Counted from the stretch's first letter, positions 8,863-17,437 are shown. The stretch: 64,000 nt of DNA from Actinoplanes nipponensis (GCF_016862275.1 NZ_BOMQ01000095.1:1-64000); one strand, 5' to 3'. Numbers and translations: made by a program. Notes: generated by a model not told the origin, from the letters alone.

Positions 8863-10199
8863 CCCCCGGGGCGCCGGCGCCGCGCGGCGCCACGCCCGGG
8901 GCCGACCGCTCGACCGACTCGTACCTTCCCGAGCACGGCAACGGCGGCTACCGGGTGCTGCACTACGACCTGGACCTGGACTACCGGGTCGAGTCCAACC
9001 GGCTCGCCGGCCGGGCGGTGGTCACCGCGGTGGCCACCCAGGCGCTGTCCCGGTTCACCCTCGACCTGGGCCGCTTCCGGATCCAGGACGTGCGGGTGGA
9101 CGGGCGCGCGGCCAGGTACGCCCACCGGCCGGGCAAGCTGCGGATCACGCCCGAGCGCCCGATCGGCGCCGGGGAGACGTTCCGGGTCGGCGTGCGGTAC
9201 GCGGGCAAGCCGGCGCCGATCGCCGGCCGGTGGGGTGACCTCGGGTGGGACGAGCTCACCGACGGCGTGCTGGTCGCCAGCCAGCCCAACGGGGCGCCCT
9301 CGTGGTTCCCGTGCGACGACCGGCCCGGGGCCAAGGCCACCTTCCGGGTGGCGGTCACGACCTCGTCGCCGTACACCGTGCTGGTGACCGGCGATCCCGT
9401 CTCCCGGCGCCGGGGGGCGGGCAGCACCACCTGGGTCTACGAGCGGCTCGAGCCGACGTCGCCGTACCTGATGAGCGTGCAGATCGGGCGGTACGAGCTG
9501 GTCGACCTCGCGGTGGGCGGGGTGGTCCAGCGGGCCGCGATCCCGCCCGCGCTGCGCGCGGCCGTGGCCCGCGACTTCGGCCGGCACGGGCAGATCATGG
9601 CGGCCCTGCAACGGATGCTCGGGCCGTACCCGTTCCGGGAGTACGTCGTGGTGGTCGCCGACGACGAGCTCGACGACCCGGTCGAGGCCCAGGGCATGGC
9701 GGTGTTCGGCCGCAACCACGTCGACGGGCGGCGCACGCACGAGCGGCTCGTGGTGCACGAGCTGGCCCACCAGTGGTTCGGCAACAGCCTCACGGTCGCG
9801 GACTGGCGCCACATCTGGCTCAACGAGGGCTTCGCCACGTACGCCGAGTGGCTGTGGTCGGAGGCCGGCGGCGACCTGCCGGCGGACGCCCTGGCGGCCC
9901 AGTGGCACGCCCGCGTCGCGGCGCGGCCGCGCGACGTCGTGGTCTCCGATCCCGGCGTCGACCGGATGTTCGACCCGCTGGTCTACAAGCGCGGCGCGCT
10001 CACCGTGCACGCCCTGCGCCGGCGGGTCGGCGACGAGGCGTTCTTCGCGCTGCTGCGGGCCTGGGTGGCCGGGCACCGGCACGCGACCGTGACCACCGCG
10101 CAGTTCCGGGCGCACGCCCAGAGCTTCACGTTCGAGCCCCTGGACGGCCTGTTCGCCGCGTGGCTCGACAGCCCGGCGCTGCCCCCGCTGCCCCGCTGA
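8859..10199 (+). CDS. M1-family zinc metallopeptidase (short form)
   Basis: A 446-residue gluzincin aminopeptidase. The zinc site is HELAHQWFG (His300, Glu301, His304) with Glu323 as third ligand in LNEGFATYAEW, spaced exactly as in M1. The exopeptidase loop reads QGMAVFG rather than GAMEN. Only the N-terminal beta-sandwich and catalytic domain are present; the long C-terminal helical domain of PepN-type enzymes is missing, as in other short actinobacterial M1 proteins. No signal peptide is evident. Its ATG overlaps the NRPS stop (ATGA), which implies coupled expression. Poly-lysine producers carry poly-lysine-degrading zinc aminopeptidases for self-protection, so this may trim or degrade the NRPS product (inference). 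Confidence 0.88.
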   Translation: MTPGAPAPRGATPGADRSTDSYLPEHGNGGYRVLHYDLDLDYRVESNRLAGRAVVTAVATQALSRFTLDLGRFRIQDVRVDGRAARYAHRPGKLRITPERPIGAGETFRVGVRYAGKPAPIAGRWGDLGWDELTDGVLVASQPNGAPSWFPCDDRPGAKATFRVAVTTSSPYTVLVTGDPVSRRRGAGSTTWVYERLEPTSPYLMSVQIGRYELVDLAVGGVVQRAAIPPALRAAVARDFGRHGQIMAALQRMLGPYPFREYVVVVADDELDDPVEAQGMAVFGRNHVDGRRTHERLVVHELAHQWFGNSLTVADWRHIWLNEGFATYAEWLWSEAGGDLPADALAAQWHARVAARPRDVVVSDPGVDRMFDPLVYKRGALTVHALRRRVGDEAFFALLRAWVAGHRHATVTTAQFRAHAQSFTFEPLDGLFAAWLDSPALPPLPR

Positions 10200-10276
10200 C
10201 GTCTTCCCGGCCGCCGCGCCGGTCAGTAGGCTCGGGCCGGGGCCCGGCACACGCGTGCGGACGTCGAGGAGGGATC

Positions 10277-11092
10277 ATGAAGTTCCTGTCCCGGCTGCTG
10301 GCGACGATCATGGTGCTGGCGACGATCATGGTGGCGGCGGTCCCGGCCGACGCGGTCGCCGGCGGGCGGCAGTTCCACGCGCTGGTCTTCTCCCGGACCG
10401 CGGCGTTCCGGCACGACTCGATCCCGGCCGGCGTGGCGGCCATCCGGCAGCTCGGCGCCCGGCACCACTTCACCGTCGACGCGACCGAGGACCCCGCGGC
10501 GTTCACCGACGCCAACCTCGCCCGCTACGACGTCGTGATCTGGCTGAGCACCACCGGCGACGTGCTGAGCGACCCGCAGCAGGCGGCCTTCGAGCGCTAC
10601 ATCCGCGCCGGCGGCGGCTACGCGGGCATCCACGCCGCGTCCGACACCGAGTACGACTGGCCCTGGTACGGCGGCCTGGTCGGCGCGTACTTCCGCGACC
10701 ACCCGGGCGCGGTCAACCCGCAGTTCCAGGTCGCGACCGTGCGGGTGCTGGGCCGCGACACCGCCGCCACCCGGCCGCTGCCGCGCCGCTGGCAGCGCGA
10801 GGAGGAGTGGTACAACTTCCGCACCAACCCGTGGGGCGAAGTGCGGGTCCTGGCCGAGGTCGACGAGCGGACGTACGACCCGCGCGGCTACAGCGTGCCC
10901 GGTGGCTCGCCCGGGATGGGCCGGCACCACCCGGTGTCCTGGTGCCGGCCGTACGACGGGGGCCGCGCCTTCTACACCGCGATGGGCCACAAGGCCGAGT
11001 ACTACGCCGAGCCGCTGCTGCTGGCCCACCTGCTCGGCGGCATCCGGATGGCGGCCGGGGTGGCGGGATTCCCCTGCGGCCGGCGGGGCTGA
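10277..11092 (+). CDS. Secreted ThuA-like domain protein
   Basis: A 271-residue protein with an N-terminal signal peptide (residues 1-~30, hydrophobic run LLATIMVLATIMVAAVPADA). The mature part is a ThuA/trehalose-utilisation-type class I glutamine-amidotransferase-like fold, with FSRTAAFRHDSI near residue 40, IWLSTTGDVL near 95 and GYAGIHAASDTEYDWPWYGG near 117. Such proteins are linked to sugar metabolism but few are characterised biochemically. A strong Shine-Dalgarno (GAGGAGGG) precedes the ATG. The next gene, a SulP transporter, begins at or just after its stop. Confidence 0.85.
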   Translation: MKFLSRLLATIMVLATIMVAAVPADAVAGGRQFHALVFSRTAAFRHDSIPAGVAAIRQLGARHHFTVDATEDPAAFTDANLARYDVVIWLSTTGDVLSDPQQAAFERYIRAGGGYAGIHAASDTEYDWPWYGGLVGAYFRDHPGAVNPQFQVATVRVLGRDTAATRPLPRRWQREEEWYNFRTNPWGEVRVLAEVDERTYDPRGYSVPGGSPGMGRHHPVSWCRPYDGGRAFYTAMGHKAEYYAEPLLLAHLLGGIRMAAGVAGFPCGRRG

Positions 11093-11124
11093 GCCGCCTG
11101 GCGCCGCTGCTGCCCGGGCTCGCG

Positions 11125-12774
11125 GTGCTGCGCGGGTACCGGGCGTCGTGGGTGCGCGGCGACGTGCTCGGCGGGCTGACCGTGGCGGCGTACCTCGTGC
11201 CCCAGGTGATGGCCTACGCCGGCCTGGCCGGGCTGCCGCCGGTGACCGGCCTCTGGGCGATCCTGGCCCCGCTGGTGCTGTACGCGTTCCTCGGCTCGTC
11301 GCGGTACCTGTCGGTGGGCCCGGAGTCCACCACGGCGCTGATGACGGTCGCGGCGGTGGCGCCGCTGGCCGGCGGCGACCCGGCCCGGTACGCCGCGCTG
11401 AGCGGCGCCCTCGCCGTGATCGTGGGCCTGCTGTGCCTGCTGGCCTACGCCGCCCGGCTGGGTTTCGTCGCCGACCTGCTGTCCAAGCCGATCCTGGTCG
11501 GCTACCTGGCCGGGGTGGCCGTCACGATGATCGTCGGGCAGCTGGGCAAGCTCACCGGCGTGCGGGTCAGCGGCGACTCCATCCCGGCCGAGCTGGCCTC
11601 GTTCGCCGGGCAGCTGACCCGGCTGGACCCGGCGACCACGATCTTCGCCCTCGCCGCCCTGGCTCTGCTGTTCCTCGGTCACTGGCGCCTCCCGCAGGTG
11701 CCGACCCCGCTGGTCGTCGTGCTGCTGGCCACCGCCGCGGTGGTGCTGTTCGATCTCCAGCGGCACGGCATCGCCGTGGTGGGCGCCGTGCCCCGCGGCC
11801 TGCCCACCCCGGTGCTGCCCGACGCGGGCGACCTGCGGCACCTGCTGCTGCCGGCGGTGGGCGTGCTGGTCGTCGGCTACACCGACATGGTGTTGACCGC
11901 GCGGGCGTTCGCGGCCCGCGGCGGCGAGCCGGTCGACGCCAACCAGGAGCTGCTGGCCCTGGGCGCGGCGAACGTCGGGGCCGGCCTGCTGCGGGGCTTC
12001 CCGATCAGCAGCAGCGGCAGCCGCACCGCGCTGGGCGTGGCCGCCGGCGCGCGCAGCCAGGCGTACTCCCTGGTGGCCCTGGCCGTGGTGGTGGCCGTGC
12101 TGCTGTTCGCCGGGCCGATGCTGGCCCGGTTCCCGACCGCGGCGCTCGGCGCGATCGTCGTGTACGCGGCCACCCGCCTGGTCGACCTGCGGGGCTTCCG
12201 CCGGCTGGCCGCGTTCCGCCGCAGCGAACTGCTGCTGGCCCTCGCCGCCTGCGCCGGCGTCCTGGTCTTCGACATCCTCTCCGGCGTGCTGCTGGCCATC
12301 GGGCTGTCGGTCGCCGAGATGCTGCACCGGGTCGCCCGGCCGCACGACGCCGTCCAGGGTTTCGTGCCCGGCCTGGCCGGCATGCACGACATCGACGACT
12401 ACCCGCAGGCCAGCACCGTGCCGGGCTTGCTGGTCTACCGCTACGACTCGCCGCTGTTCTTCGCCAACGCCGAGGACTTCCGGCGCCGGGCCCTGGCCGC
12501 GGTGGACGGTCAGCGCGAGCCGGTGGCCTGGTTCGTCCTCAACGCGGAGGCCAACGTCGAGGTGGACATGACCGGGCTGGACGCGCTGGAGCAGCTGCGG
12601 ACCGAGCTGACCGGCCGGGGCGTGGTGTTCGCGCTGGCCCGGGTGAAACGGGACCTGCTGGTCGCGCTGGACGCGTACGGGCTGACGGCGGCCGTCGGGC
12701 CGGAACGGATCTTCCCGACCCTGCCGACCGCCGTCGCCGCGTACCGGGCCTGGTCCGGGACCGGCCGGCCCTGA
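11125..12774 (+). CDS. SulP-family anion transporter with STAS domain
   Basis: At least 549 residues: about 10-14 membrane helices of the SulP fold (AYLVPQVMAYAGLAGLPPVTG near the N-terminus) and a C-terminal STAS domain from about residue 435 (VYRYDSPLFFANAEDF). It likely takes up sulfate, bicarbonate or another anion across the cytoplasmic membrane. The start is uncertain. The family's usual N-terminal LAPLLPGLAVLRGY begins earlier, in frame with a CTG at 11089 that overlaps the ThuA stop, but no ATG/GTG/TTG exists between that CTG and GTG 11125. I give the GTG as the conservative start. It converges on the Acg-like gene. Confidence 0.85.
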   Translation: MLRGYRASWVRGDVLGGLTVAAYLVPQVMAYAGLAGLPPVTGLWAILAPLVLYAFLGSSRYLSVGPESTTALMTVAAVAPLAGGDPARYAALSGALAVIVGLLCLLAYAARLGFVADLLSKPILVGYLAGVAVTMIVGQLGKLTGVRVSGDSIPAELASFAGQLTRLDPATTIFALAALALLFLGHWRLPQVPTPLVVVLLATAAVVLFDLQRHGIAVVGAVPRGLPTPVLPDAGDLRHLLLPAVGVLVVGYTDMVLTARAFAARGGEPVDANQELLALGAANVGAGLLRGFPISSSGSRTALGVAAGARSQAYSLVALAVVVAVLLFAGPMLARFPTAALGAIVVYAATRLVDLRGFRRLAAFRRSELLLALAACAGVLVFDILSGVLLAIGLSVAEMLHRVARPHDAVQGFVPGLAGMHDIDDYPQASTVPGLLVYRYDSPLFFANAEDFRRRALAAVDGQREPVAWFVLNAEANVEVDMTGLDALEQLRTELTGRGVVFALARVKRDLLVALDAYGLTAAVGPERIFPTLPTAVAAYRAWSGTGRP

Positions 12775-12782
12775 CGGCCGGC
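12764..12782. terminator. Short bidirectional hairpin between convergent genes
   Basis: GCCGGCC (12764-12770) pairs with GGCCGGC (12776-12782) around a CTGAC loop that contains the SulP stop codon. It lies in the 9-bp gap between two convergent genes and so could terminate both. There is no T-tract. Confidence 0.4.
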
Positions 12783-12783
12783 G

Positions 12784-13791
12784 TCACGGCCGGGCGGGGA
12801 CGACCTCGATGACCTCGGCCGGGTCCCGGCGCGGGGCCGGGGGCAACGGTTCGGCCGTGCCGGCGTAGCCCAGCCGCACGGCGACGTACGGCTCCCCGAG
12901 GCCGGACACCAGGTAGCGCAGCAGGTGCCGGGGCCAGGTCACCTCGACGGCGTCGCTGAGCGGCGCGGTGGCCAGGCCCTCGGCGGTGGCGCGCAGCAGC
13001 AGCGCCGACAGCGCCTCCCCGCCGAGCAGCAGGTCGATGGGCCGGTACCCGATGCCGTACACGATGACGTACGACGCGCCCCGGTCCCGGCCCTCGCCGG
13101 CGGCCAGCTCGCCCTCCTCGTCCGGCGCGAAGTCCCGCACCGGCACCCGGCGGAGCCCGGGCCGCACCGCGGTGGTCAGCGGCACCCCGTCCCCGCTGCC
13201 GTCCGGGCGGTGGGTCCACTCGTGCAGCTCCGCCCGGTAGTCGGGATCGTCGAGCTCGGCCGTGGCGGCCAGGTCGGTGGAGACGGCCAGCATCGCCGTC
13301 TGGTCCTCGCGCAGGACGTGCAGGCCGGCGCCCTCGCGTTCGACGACCCGGCGCAGCCGGTCCAGGGTGGCCGCGGGGACCTCCCGCGGGCCGAAGGCGC
13401 GGCGGTCGGTCCGCCGGCGGGGGATCGCCGCCGCCAGCACCCGGGCCTCCGGGTCGACCGGCCCGCTGCGGCCCAGCCGCAGCCGGGCCATCAGGTCGGG
13501 CTGGTCCGGATCGGGCAGCCGCTCCACGGTGGTCGTCCAGCCGGCGGCGGCCAGCGCGGTCCGGGCGTGGTGCAGCGCCGCGCCGCAGCTGAGCAGCATC
13601 AGGGTGCCGTCGGGGTCGGTCGACTCCAGCCTGCGGCCCGGGTCGGCGCGCAGCTCCAGGGCGTCGCCGAGGATGCGCCAGCGCCACGGCTGGGTGTTGA
13701 ACACCGACGGGGCCCGCAGGGACGTGCGGGCGGCGGCCTCGAATGCGGCCCTCGCCCGGGTGGCGGTCACGTGGTCGGACGACGCTGTCAT
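12784..13791 (-). CDS. Acg-family nitroreductase-fold FMN protein
   Basis: A 335-residue two-lobed nitroreductase-like protein of the Acg group (M. tuberculosis Rv2032, Rv3127, Rv3131). Typical marks are SVFNTQPWRWRI near residue 32, the PRRRTDRRAFG segment near 125 and a second nitroreductase lobe toward the C-terminus. In M. tuberculosis these genes are DosR-induced; Acg is thought to bind or sequester FMN and lacks normal reductase activity. The ATG at 13791 follows AGGAGG by 8 nt; the GTG nine bases upstream is too close to that site. A DevR-like box lies 59 bp upstream. It is the first member of the island. Confidence 0.87.
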   Translation of the reverse strand: MTASSDHVTATRARAAFEAAARTSLRAPSVFNTQPWRWRILGDALELRADPGRRLESTDPDGTLMLLSCGAALHHARTALAAAGWTTTVERLPDPDQPDLMARLRLGRSGPVDPEARVLAAAIPRRRTDRRAFGPREVPAATLDRLRRVVEREGAGLHVLREDQTAMLAVSTDLAATAELDDPDYRAELHEWTHRPDGSGDGVPLTTAVRPGLRRVPVRDFAPDEEGELAAGEGRDRGASYVIVYGIGYRPIDLLLGGEALSALLLRATAEGLATAPLSDAVEVTWPRHLLRYLVSGLGEPYVAVRLGYAGTAEPLPPAPRRDPAEVIEVVPARP

Positions 13792-13849
13792 GGTGAGCAC
13801 CTCCTGCTCTGTACCCCCTTACGGTGTCGCCGGGGGGCCGGTGCGTTCA

Positions 13850-13863
13850 GGGCCGGAAGACCC
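13850..13863. promoter_or_regulatory. DevR-like box upstream of the Acg-like gene
   Basis: GGGCCGGAAGACCC, half-sites GGGCC and GACCC with 4-nt spacing, 59 bp upstream of the ATG at 13791. Assignment rests on its recurrence through the island. Confidence 0.65.
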
Positions 13864-13900
13864 GGGGCCGGACGAGGAACGTCCTGTCCGGCGCGCCCGG

Positions 13901-14761
13901 TCACAGCGGGACGCCTTCCTGCTGGTCGGCCGGGACGACGGTGACCGGGCAGGGCGCCCCGGCGGCCACGGTCAGCGGCACGTCGCCGGTGCGGGCCCGG
14001 CCCACGGCGCCGCGGCGCTTGTCGCCGACCACCAGCAGCCGGGCGCCGCCGCCGGCCCGGATCAGGGCGTCGGAGACCGGGCCGTGCAGGACGGCGTGCC
14101 GGATCCGCGGCGCCGGGCCTCTGGACGTCCACCGGCGCGTCTCGCCGGCGAGCAACCGCAGGGCCTCCGGCGCCGTCGCTTCGGGGGTGACGCCGTCGGG
14201 GTAGTGGTCCGCGTGCTCCGACTCGGCCACGTGGACGGCGGCCAGCGGCGCCCGGTGCTCGGCGGCGTACGCGACCGCGAACTCCAGCGCGGCCCGGCCG
14301 GCGGCGCTGCCGTCGACCCCGATCACCACGTGCCCGGCCAGCGGTCCGTCCGGCCGCGCCGGCAGGTCGGGCCGGACCACCACGACGGGGCAGTGCGCGT
14401 GCCGGATGATCCGGCGCACCGTCCGGCCGCCCGCGCCGGCGCCGATCACCAGCAGCCGGACCCCGGCCGACGCGTCGACCAGTGCGGTCGCGGGGTCGCC
14501 GCCGCGGATGCGCAGGGCGACGCGCTGCCCGCCGAGGCGGCTCTGGGTGCTCGTGTACGCCCGGGACAGCGGTGGATCGACGAGTTCCACGTCGGCGTGG
14601 GCGGGCGCCTCGCGGGCCCGCAGCAGCGGCGAGCCGGGCGCGCAGACGTGCAGCAGCACGAGCCGCCCCTCGCTGCGTTCGGCCTCCTCGGCGGCCCAGG
14701 CCAGCGCCTGCCAGCCGCCGGCCCCGCCGACGCCGACGCCGATCGCGCGCTCCCCGGTCAT
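13901..14761 (-). CDS. Tandem universal stress protein
   Basis: A 286-residue protein with two UspA domains (residues ~5-135 and ~145-280). The second begins HVVIGVDGSAAGRAALEFAV. The ATP-loop of domain 1 (GAGAGGRTVRRII) departs from the usual G-x2-G-x9-G(S/T), so that half may not bind ATP. UspA proteins of this type in M. tuberculosis (Rv2623 and others) are DosR-induced and bind ATP, helping growth arrest. The ATG at 14761 lies in an ATGA overlap with a possible 26-residue leader ORF that has a much better Shine-Dalgarno. A DevR-like box lies upstream of both. Confidence 0.85.
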   Translation of the reverse strand: MTGERAIGVGVGGAGGWQALAWAAEEAERSEGRLVLLHVCAPGSPLLRAREAPAHADVELVDPPLSRAYTSTQSRLGGQRVALRIRGGDPATALVDASAGVRLLVIGAGAGGRTVRRIIRHAHCPVVVVRPDLPARPDGPLAGHVVIGVDGSAAGRAALEFAVAYAAEHRAPLAAVHVAESEHADHYPDGVTPEATAPEALRLLAGETRRWTSRGPAPRIRHAVLHGPVSDALIRAGGGARLLVVGDKRRGAVGRARTGDVPLTVAAGAPCPVTVVPADQQEGVPL

Positions 14762-14838
14762 CGCCTGCTCCGCGCCCGGCTGCGGTCCGGCCCGGCGCGG
14801 CGTGCGGCGGCGCGGGCGTCCTGATCGAGCGGTGTCAT
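14758..14838 (-). CDS. Possible 26-residue leader ORF upstream of a USP gene
   Basis: An ATG at 14838 follows GGAGG with 8-nt spacing and opens a 26-codon arginine/alanine-rich frame that ends TGA overlapping the USP start as ATGA. It may serve only to deliver ribosomes to the USP start by coupling. There is no homology to judge it by. Confidence 0.35.
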   Translation of the reverse strand: MTPLDQDARAAARRAGPDRSRARSRR

Positions 14839-14899
14839 GGTGGGAACCTCCGTCGTGCCGTCCTCCCACCACCGTGCCGGTCGCCGGCCGCGCCCCGCA

Positions 14900-14913
14900 G
14901 GGTCGAACGGCCC
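14900..14913. promoter_or_regulatory. DevR-like box upstream of leader/USP
   Basis: GGGTCGAACGGCCC, 61 bp upstream of the leader ATG at 14838 and just past the stop of devS. It suggests that the USP gene has its own promoter rather than reading through from devS. Confidence 0.7.
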
Positions 14914-14916
14914 CTT

Positions 14917-16641
14917 TCACCCGTCGAGGGCGACCCGCCAGGTCAGCACCGTGCCGGGGCCCGCCGGCCGCGGCCGGATCTCGAAGGTGCCGCCGAGGTC
15001 GCGGGCCCGCTCGCCCATGTTGACGACGCCGCCGCGGGCCAGGCCCGGGTCACAGCCGACCCCGTCGTCCTCGACGCTCAGCACGACCTCGCCGCCGGCC
15101 ACCCGGACGGAGAGACGGGCGTCGGTGGCGTGGGCGTGCCGGACGATGTTGGACAGCGCCTCGCGCACCACCGCCAGCAGTTCCGGCTTGATGTCGTCGG
15201 GGATGGCGCTGTCCACCGGACCGGACGTGTCCAGCGCCGGCCGGAAGCCCAGCGTCTCGGCCGCCGCGTCCACCGTGTCGCGCAGTTCGGCCCGCAGCGA
15301 GGGGCCGGTCGGGGTGCGCAGCTCGAAGATGGAGCGGCGGATGTCGCGGATGGTGGCGTCCAGGTCGTCGACCGCGGCGTTGATCCGCTTCGCCGCGTCC
15401 GCCTTGGCCGCGTACGGCAGGGCGCCCTGCAGGTGCATGCCGGTGGCGAACAGCCGCTGGATCACCACGTCGTGCAGGTCGCGGGCGATGCGCTCGCGGT
15501 CCTCGAGCACCACGATCTGCTCGCGTTCCTCCTGCGCCGCGGCCCGGGCCAGGGCCAGCGCGGCCTGGCCGGCGAAGGTGGACAGCAGCACGGCCTCCTC
15601 GTCGGTGGTCGGCTGACCGGCCGGCTGGGTCACGATGAGCACACCGTGCAGCGTGTCGGCGTCGGCCAGCGGGACGGCGAAGGCCGGGCTGTCGGGCACC
15701 TTCGCGGGCCACTGCAGGGCGGCGCTCAGGTCGTCGACGATGCGGTACTTCTCGCGCCCGAACTCGGCGGCCTCCGCCGGGTCCACCGGGACCGGCTCGC
15801 CGATGAGCCGGCGGCAGGCGGGGTCGCGGCCCTCGGCCACCTCGACGGTGTACCGGGCGTTGTCCTCGTCGTACAGCATGACCAGGACCAGGTCGGCGCC
15901 GGCGACCTCGCGCGCCCGCCGCGCGATGAGCCGCAGCGCCTCGGTGCGCCGCACCGCGCCGACCAGCACGCCGGTGATCTCGGCGGTCGCGGCGAGCCAG
16001 CGTTCCCGGCGCTGGGCCACCGCGAACAGCCGGGCGTTGTCGATGGCCACGCCGGCCGCGGCGGCCAGCGCCACGACGATCTCCTCGTCGTCGTCGCCGA
16101 ACTCCGCGGCGCCCTGCTTGTCCGCGAGGTACAGGTTGCCGAAGATCTGGTCCCGGGTGCGGACCGGGACGCCGAGGAAACTGTGCATGGGCGGGTGGTT
16201 CGGCGGGAAGCCGTACGAGTCGGGGTGCCGGGTGATGTCGGGCAGCCGCACCGGCCGGGGGTCGGTGATGAGCAGGCCGAGGACGCCGCGGCCGTGCGGC
16301 AGGTCGCCGATCCGGGCGTGCCGGGCCGGGTCGATGCCGTGGGTGATGAAGTCGGCCAGGTCGGTGCGGTCGGCGCCGAGCACGCCCAGCGCGCCGTAGC
16401 GGGCGCCGGCCAGCGTGCACGCCGCCTCGACGATGCGCCGCAGGGTGCTGCGCAGGTCGAGGTCGGTGCCGATGCCGACGACCGCGTCGAGCAGCGCGCG
16501 CAGCCGTTCCCGGCTGGCCAGCACGTCGCCGACCCGGTCGAGCATCTCGTGGAGCAGTTCGTCGAGCCGCACCCGGGAGAGCTCGGTCAGCCCGAGCGAC
16601 GGCGGGTCGAGCCGATCCTGTGCCGGGCGTCGTTCGGCCAT
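14917..16641 (-). CDS. devS: Oxygen/redox sensor histidine kinase, DevS/DosT family
   Basis: A 574-residue kinase (DosS is 578). Order: GAF-A (residues ~60-205), GAF-B (~225-370), HisKA_3 with phosphoacceptor His390 in ARDLHDVVIQRLFATG, then an HATPase domain (N-box EALSNIVRHAHA, G-box DDGVGCD). In M. tuberculosis DosS the haem iron is held by His149 in GAF-A with Tyr171 on the distal side. Here the same residues fall at exactly His149 (NHPPM) and Tyr171 (GNLYLADK). It should therefore bind haem, sense O2, NO, CO or redox state, and phosphorylate DevR. The cognate-looking regulator is about 40 kb away at 56121. No membrane segment is present, so it is cytosolic. Confidence 0.93.
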   Translation of the reverse strand: MAERRPAQDRLDPPSLGLTELSRVRLDELLHEMLDRVGDVLASRERLRALLDAVVGIGTDLDLRSTLRRIVEAACTLAGARYGALGVLGADRTDLADFITHGIDPARHARIGDLPHGRGVLGLLITDPRPVRLPDITRHPDSYGFPPNHPPMHSFLGVPVRTRDQIFGNLYLADKQGAAEFGDDDEEIVVALAAAAGVAIDNARLFAVAQRRERWLAATAEITGVLVGAVRRTEALRLIARRAREVAGADLVLVMLYDEDNARYTVEVAEGRDPACRRLIGEPVPVDPAEAAEFGREKYRIVDDLSAALQWPAKVPDSPAFAVPLADADTLHGVLIVTQPAGQPTTDEEAVLLSTFAGQAALALARAAAQEEREQIVVLEDRERIARDLHDVVIQRLFATGMHLQGALPYAAKADAAKRINAAVDDLDATIRDIRRSIFELRTPTGPSLRAELRDTVDAAAETLGFRPALDTSGPVDSAIPDDIKPELLAVVREALSNIVRHAHATDARLSVRVAGGEVVLSVEDDGVGCDPGLARGGVVNMGERARDLGGTFEIRPRPAGPGTVLTWRVALDG

Positions 16642-16724
16642 GCCGTCAGGGTAGACCGCACGGAGGATCCACGGAACCGGTCATTTGGGACGATCATGGG
16701 CGTTGTACGTACCCAGGCACGGAA

Positions 16725-16752
16725 CTGCCTGGCCGGAGCACCGGCCAGGCAG
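16725..16752 (-). terminator. Strong hairpin terminator after the DoxX-like gene
   Basis: A perfect 12-bp stem CTGCCTGGCCGG/CCGGCCAGGCAG encloses a 4-nt AGCA loop, 17 bp past the DoxX-like stop on the minus strand. It would separate that gene from devS. Confidence 0.8.
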
Positions 16753-16769
16753 GAGCGGACGGATCGGGG

Positions 16770-17354
16770 TCAGATGAGCCAGCGGTTCTTCTGCACGAAG
16801 GGCAGCTGCGCCCACCAGCGGCCCAGGCCCCAGGTGTGCCCGGCGTAGGTCAGCGCCAGGACGATCACGCCGACACCGTAGATGAAGTGGTAGTCGGTGA
16901 TCGGGTTGTTCGAGCCGCTGGGCTCGCCGGCGCTGGTGGTCTTGGCCAGCGGCCACTCCGCGGCCCACATCATCGCCATCATCAGGGCGGCGGCGCCCGC
17001 GGCGATCCGCATGCCGATGCCGAGGATCAGCGCCACGCCGATGCCCAGCAGGCCGAGCATGAAGGCCCAGTCGGCCCACGCGTCGCCGGCGATGTTGTGG
17101 AAGAAGCTCTGGAACGGTCCGACCTCGACGCTGGACAGGAAGCCCTTGGTGGGCGAGCCGCCGTTGATCCAGGCGCGGGCGTCCGGGGTTCCGTAGCCGA
17201 AGCCGAAGGTCTTGTCCAGGAACGCCCACAGGAAGACGAACCCGGTGGAGATGCGCAGCACGGCGAGGGCGCGGGCGGCGGTCTTGGTGAGCATGGAGCC
17301 GGGCGCCTCGACGTGCTCGAGGGTTGCCGCGTGGCTCCGGCCGGTGGTGGTCAT
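16770..17354 (-). CDS. DoxX-family membrane protein
   Basis: A 194-residue integral membrane protein with four predicted helices (around residues 25-45, 90-110, 115-135 and 155-175) and a DoxX-like core. DoxX/DoxD relatives are subunits of thiosulfate:quinone oxidoreductase, or membrane partners of redox enzymes; mycobacterial DoxX works with SodA and SseA. The ATG follows a good GAGGAGG. One or two DevR-like boxes lie 61-84 bp upstream. No soluble partner sits beside it, so its electron donor is unknown. Confidence 0.8.
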   Translation of the reverse strand: MTTTGRSHAATLEHVEAPGSMLTKTAARALAVLRISTGFVFLWAFLDKTFGFGYGTPDARAWINGGSPTKGFLSSVEVGPFQSFFHNIAGDAWADWAFMLGLLGIGVALILGIGMRIAAGAAALMMAMMWAAEWPLAKTTSAGEPSGSNNPITDYHFIYGVGVIVLALTYAGHTWGLGRWWAQLPFVQKNRWLI

Positions 17355-17437
17355 CGTTCCTCCTCAGTCCTTTTCTCTACTGGCCAGAGTGCCCTGCCCG
17401 GCGGGGTGACACCCGGGTCCAAGACCCTGAACGGGCC

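Noticed and set aside
17415..17427. GGGTCCAAGACCC as a standard DevR box
   Set aside because: Half-sites are separated by 3 nt instead of 4, unlike almost all other copies. Kept only as a possible auxiliary site.
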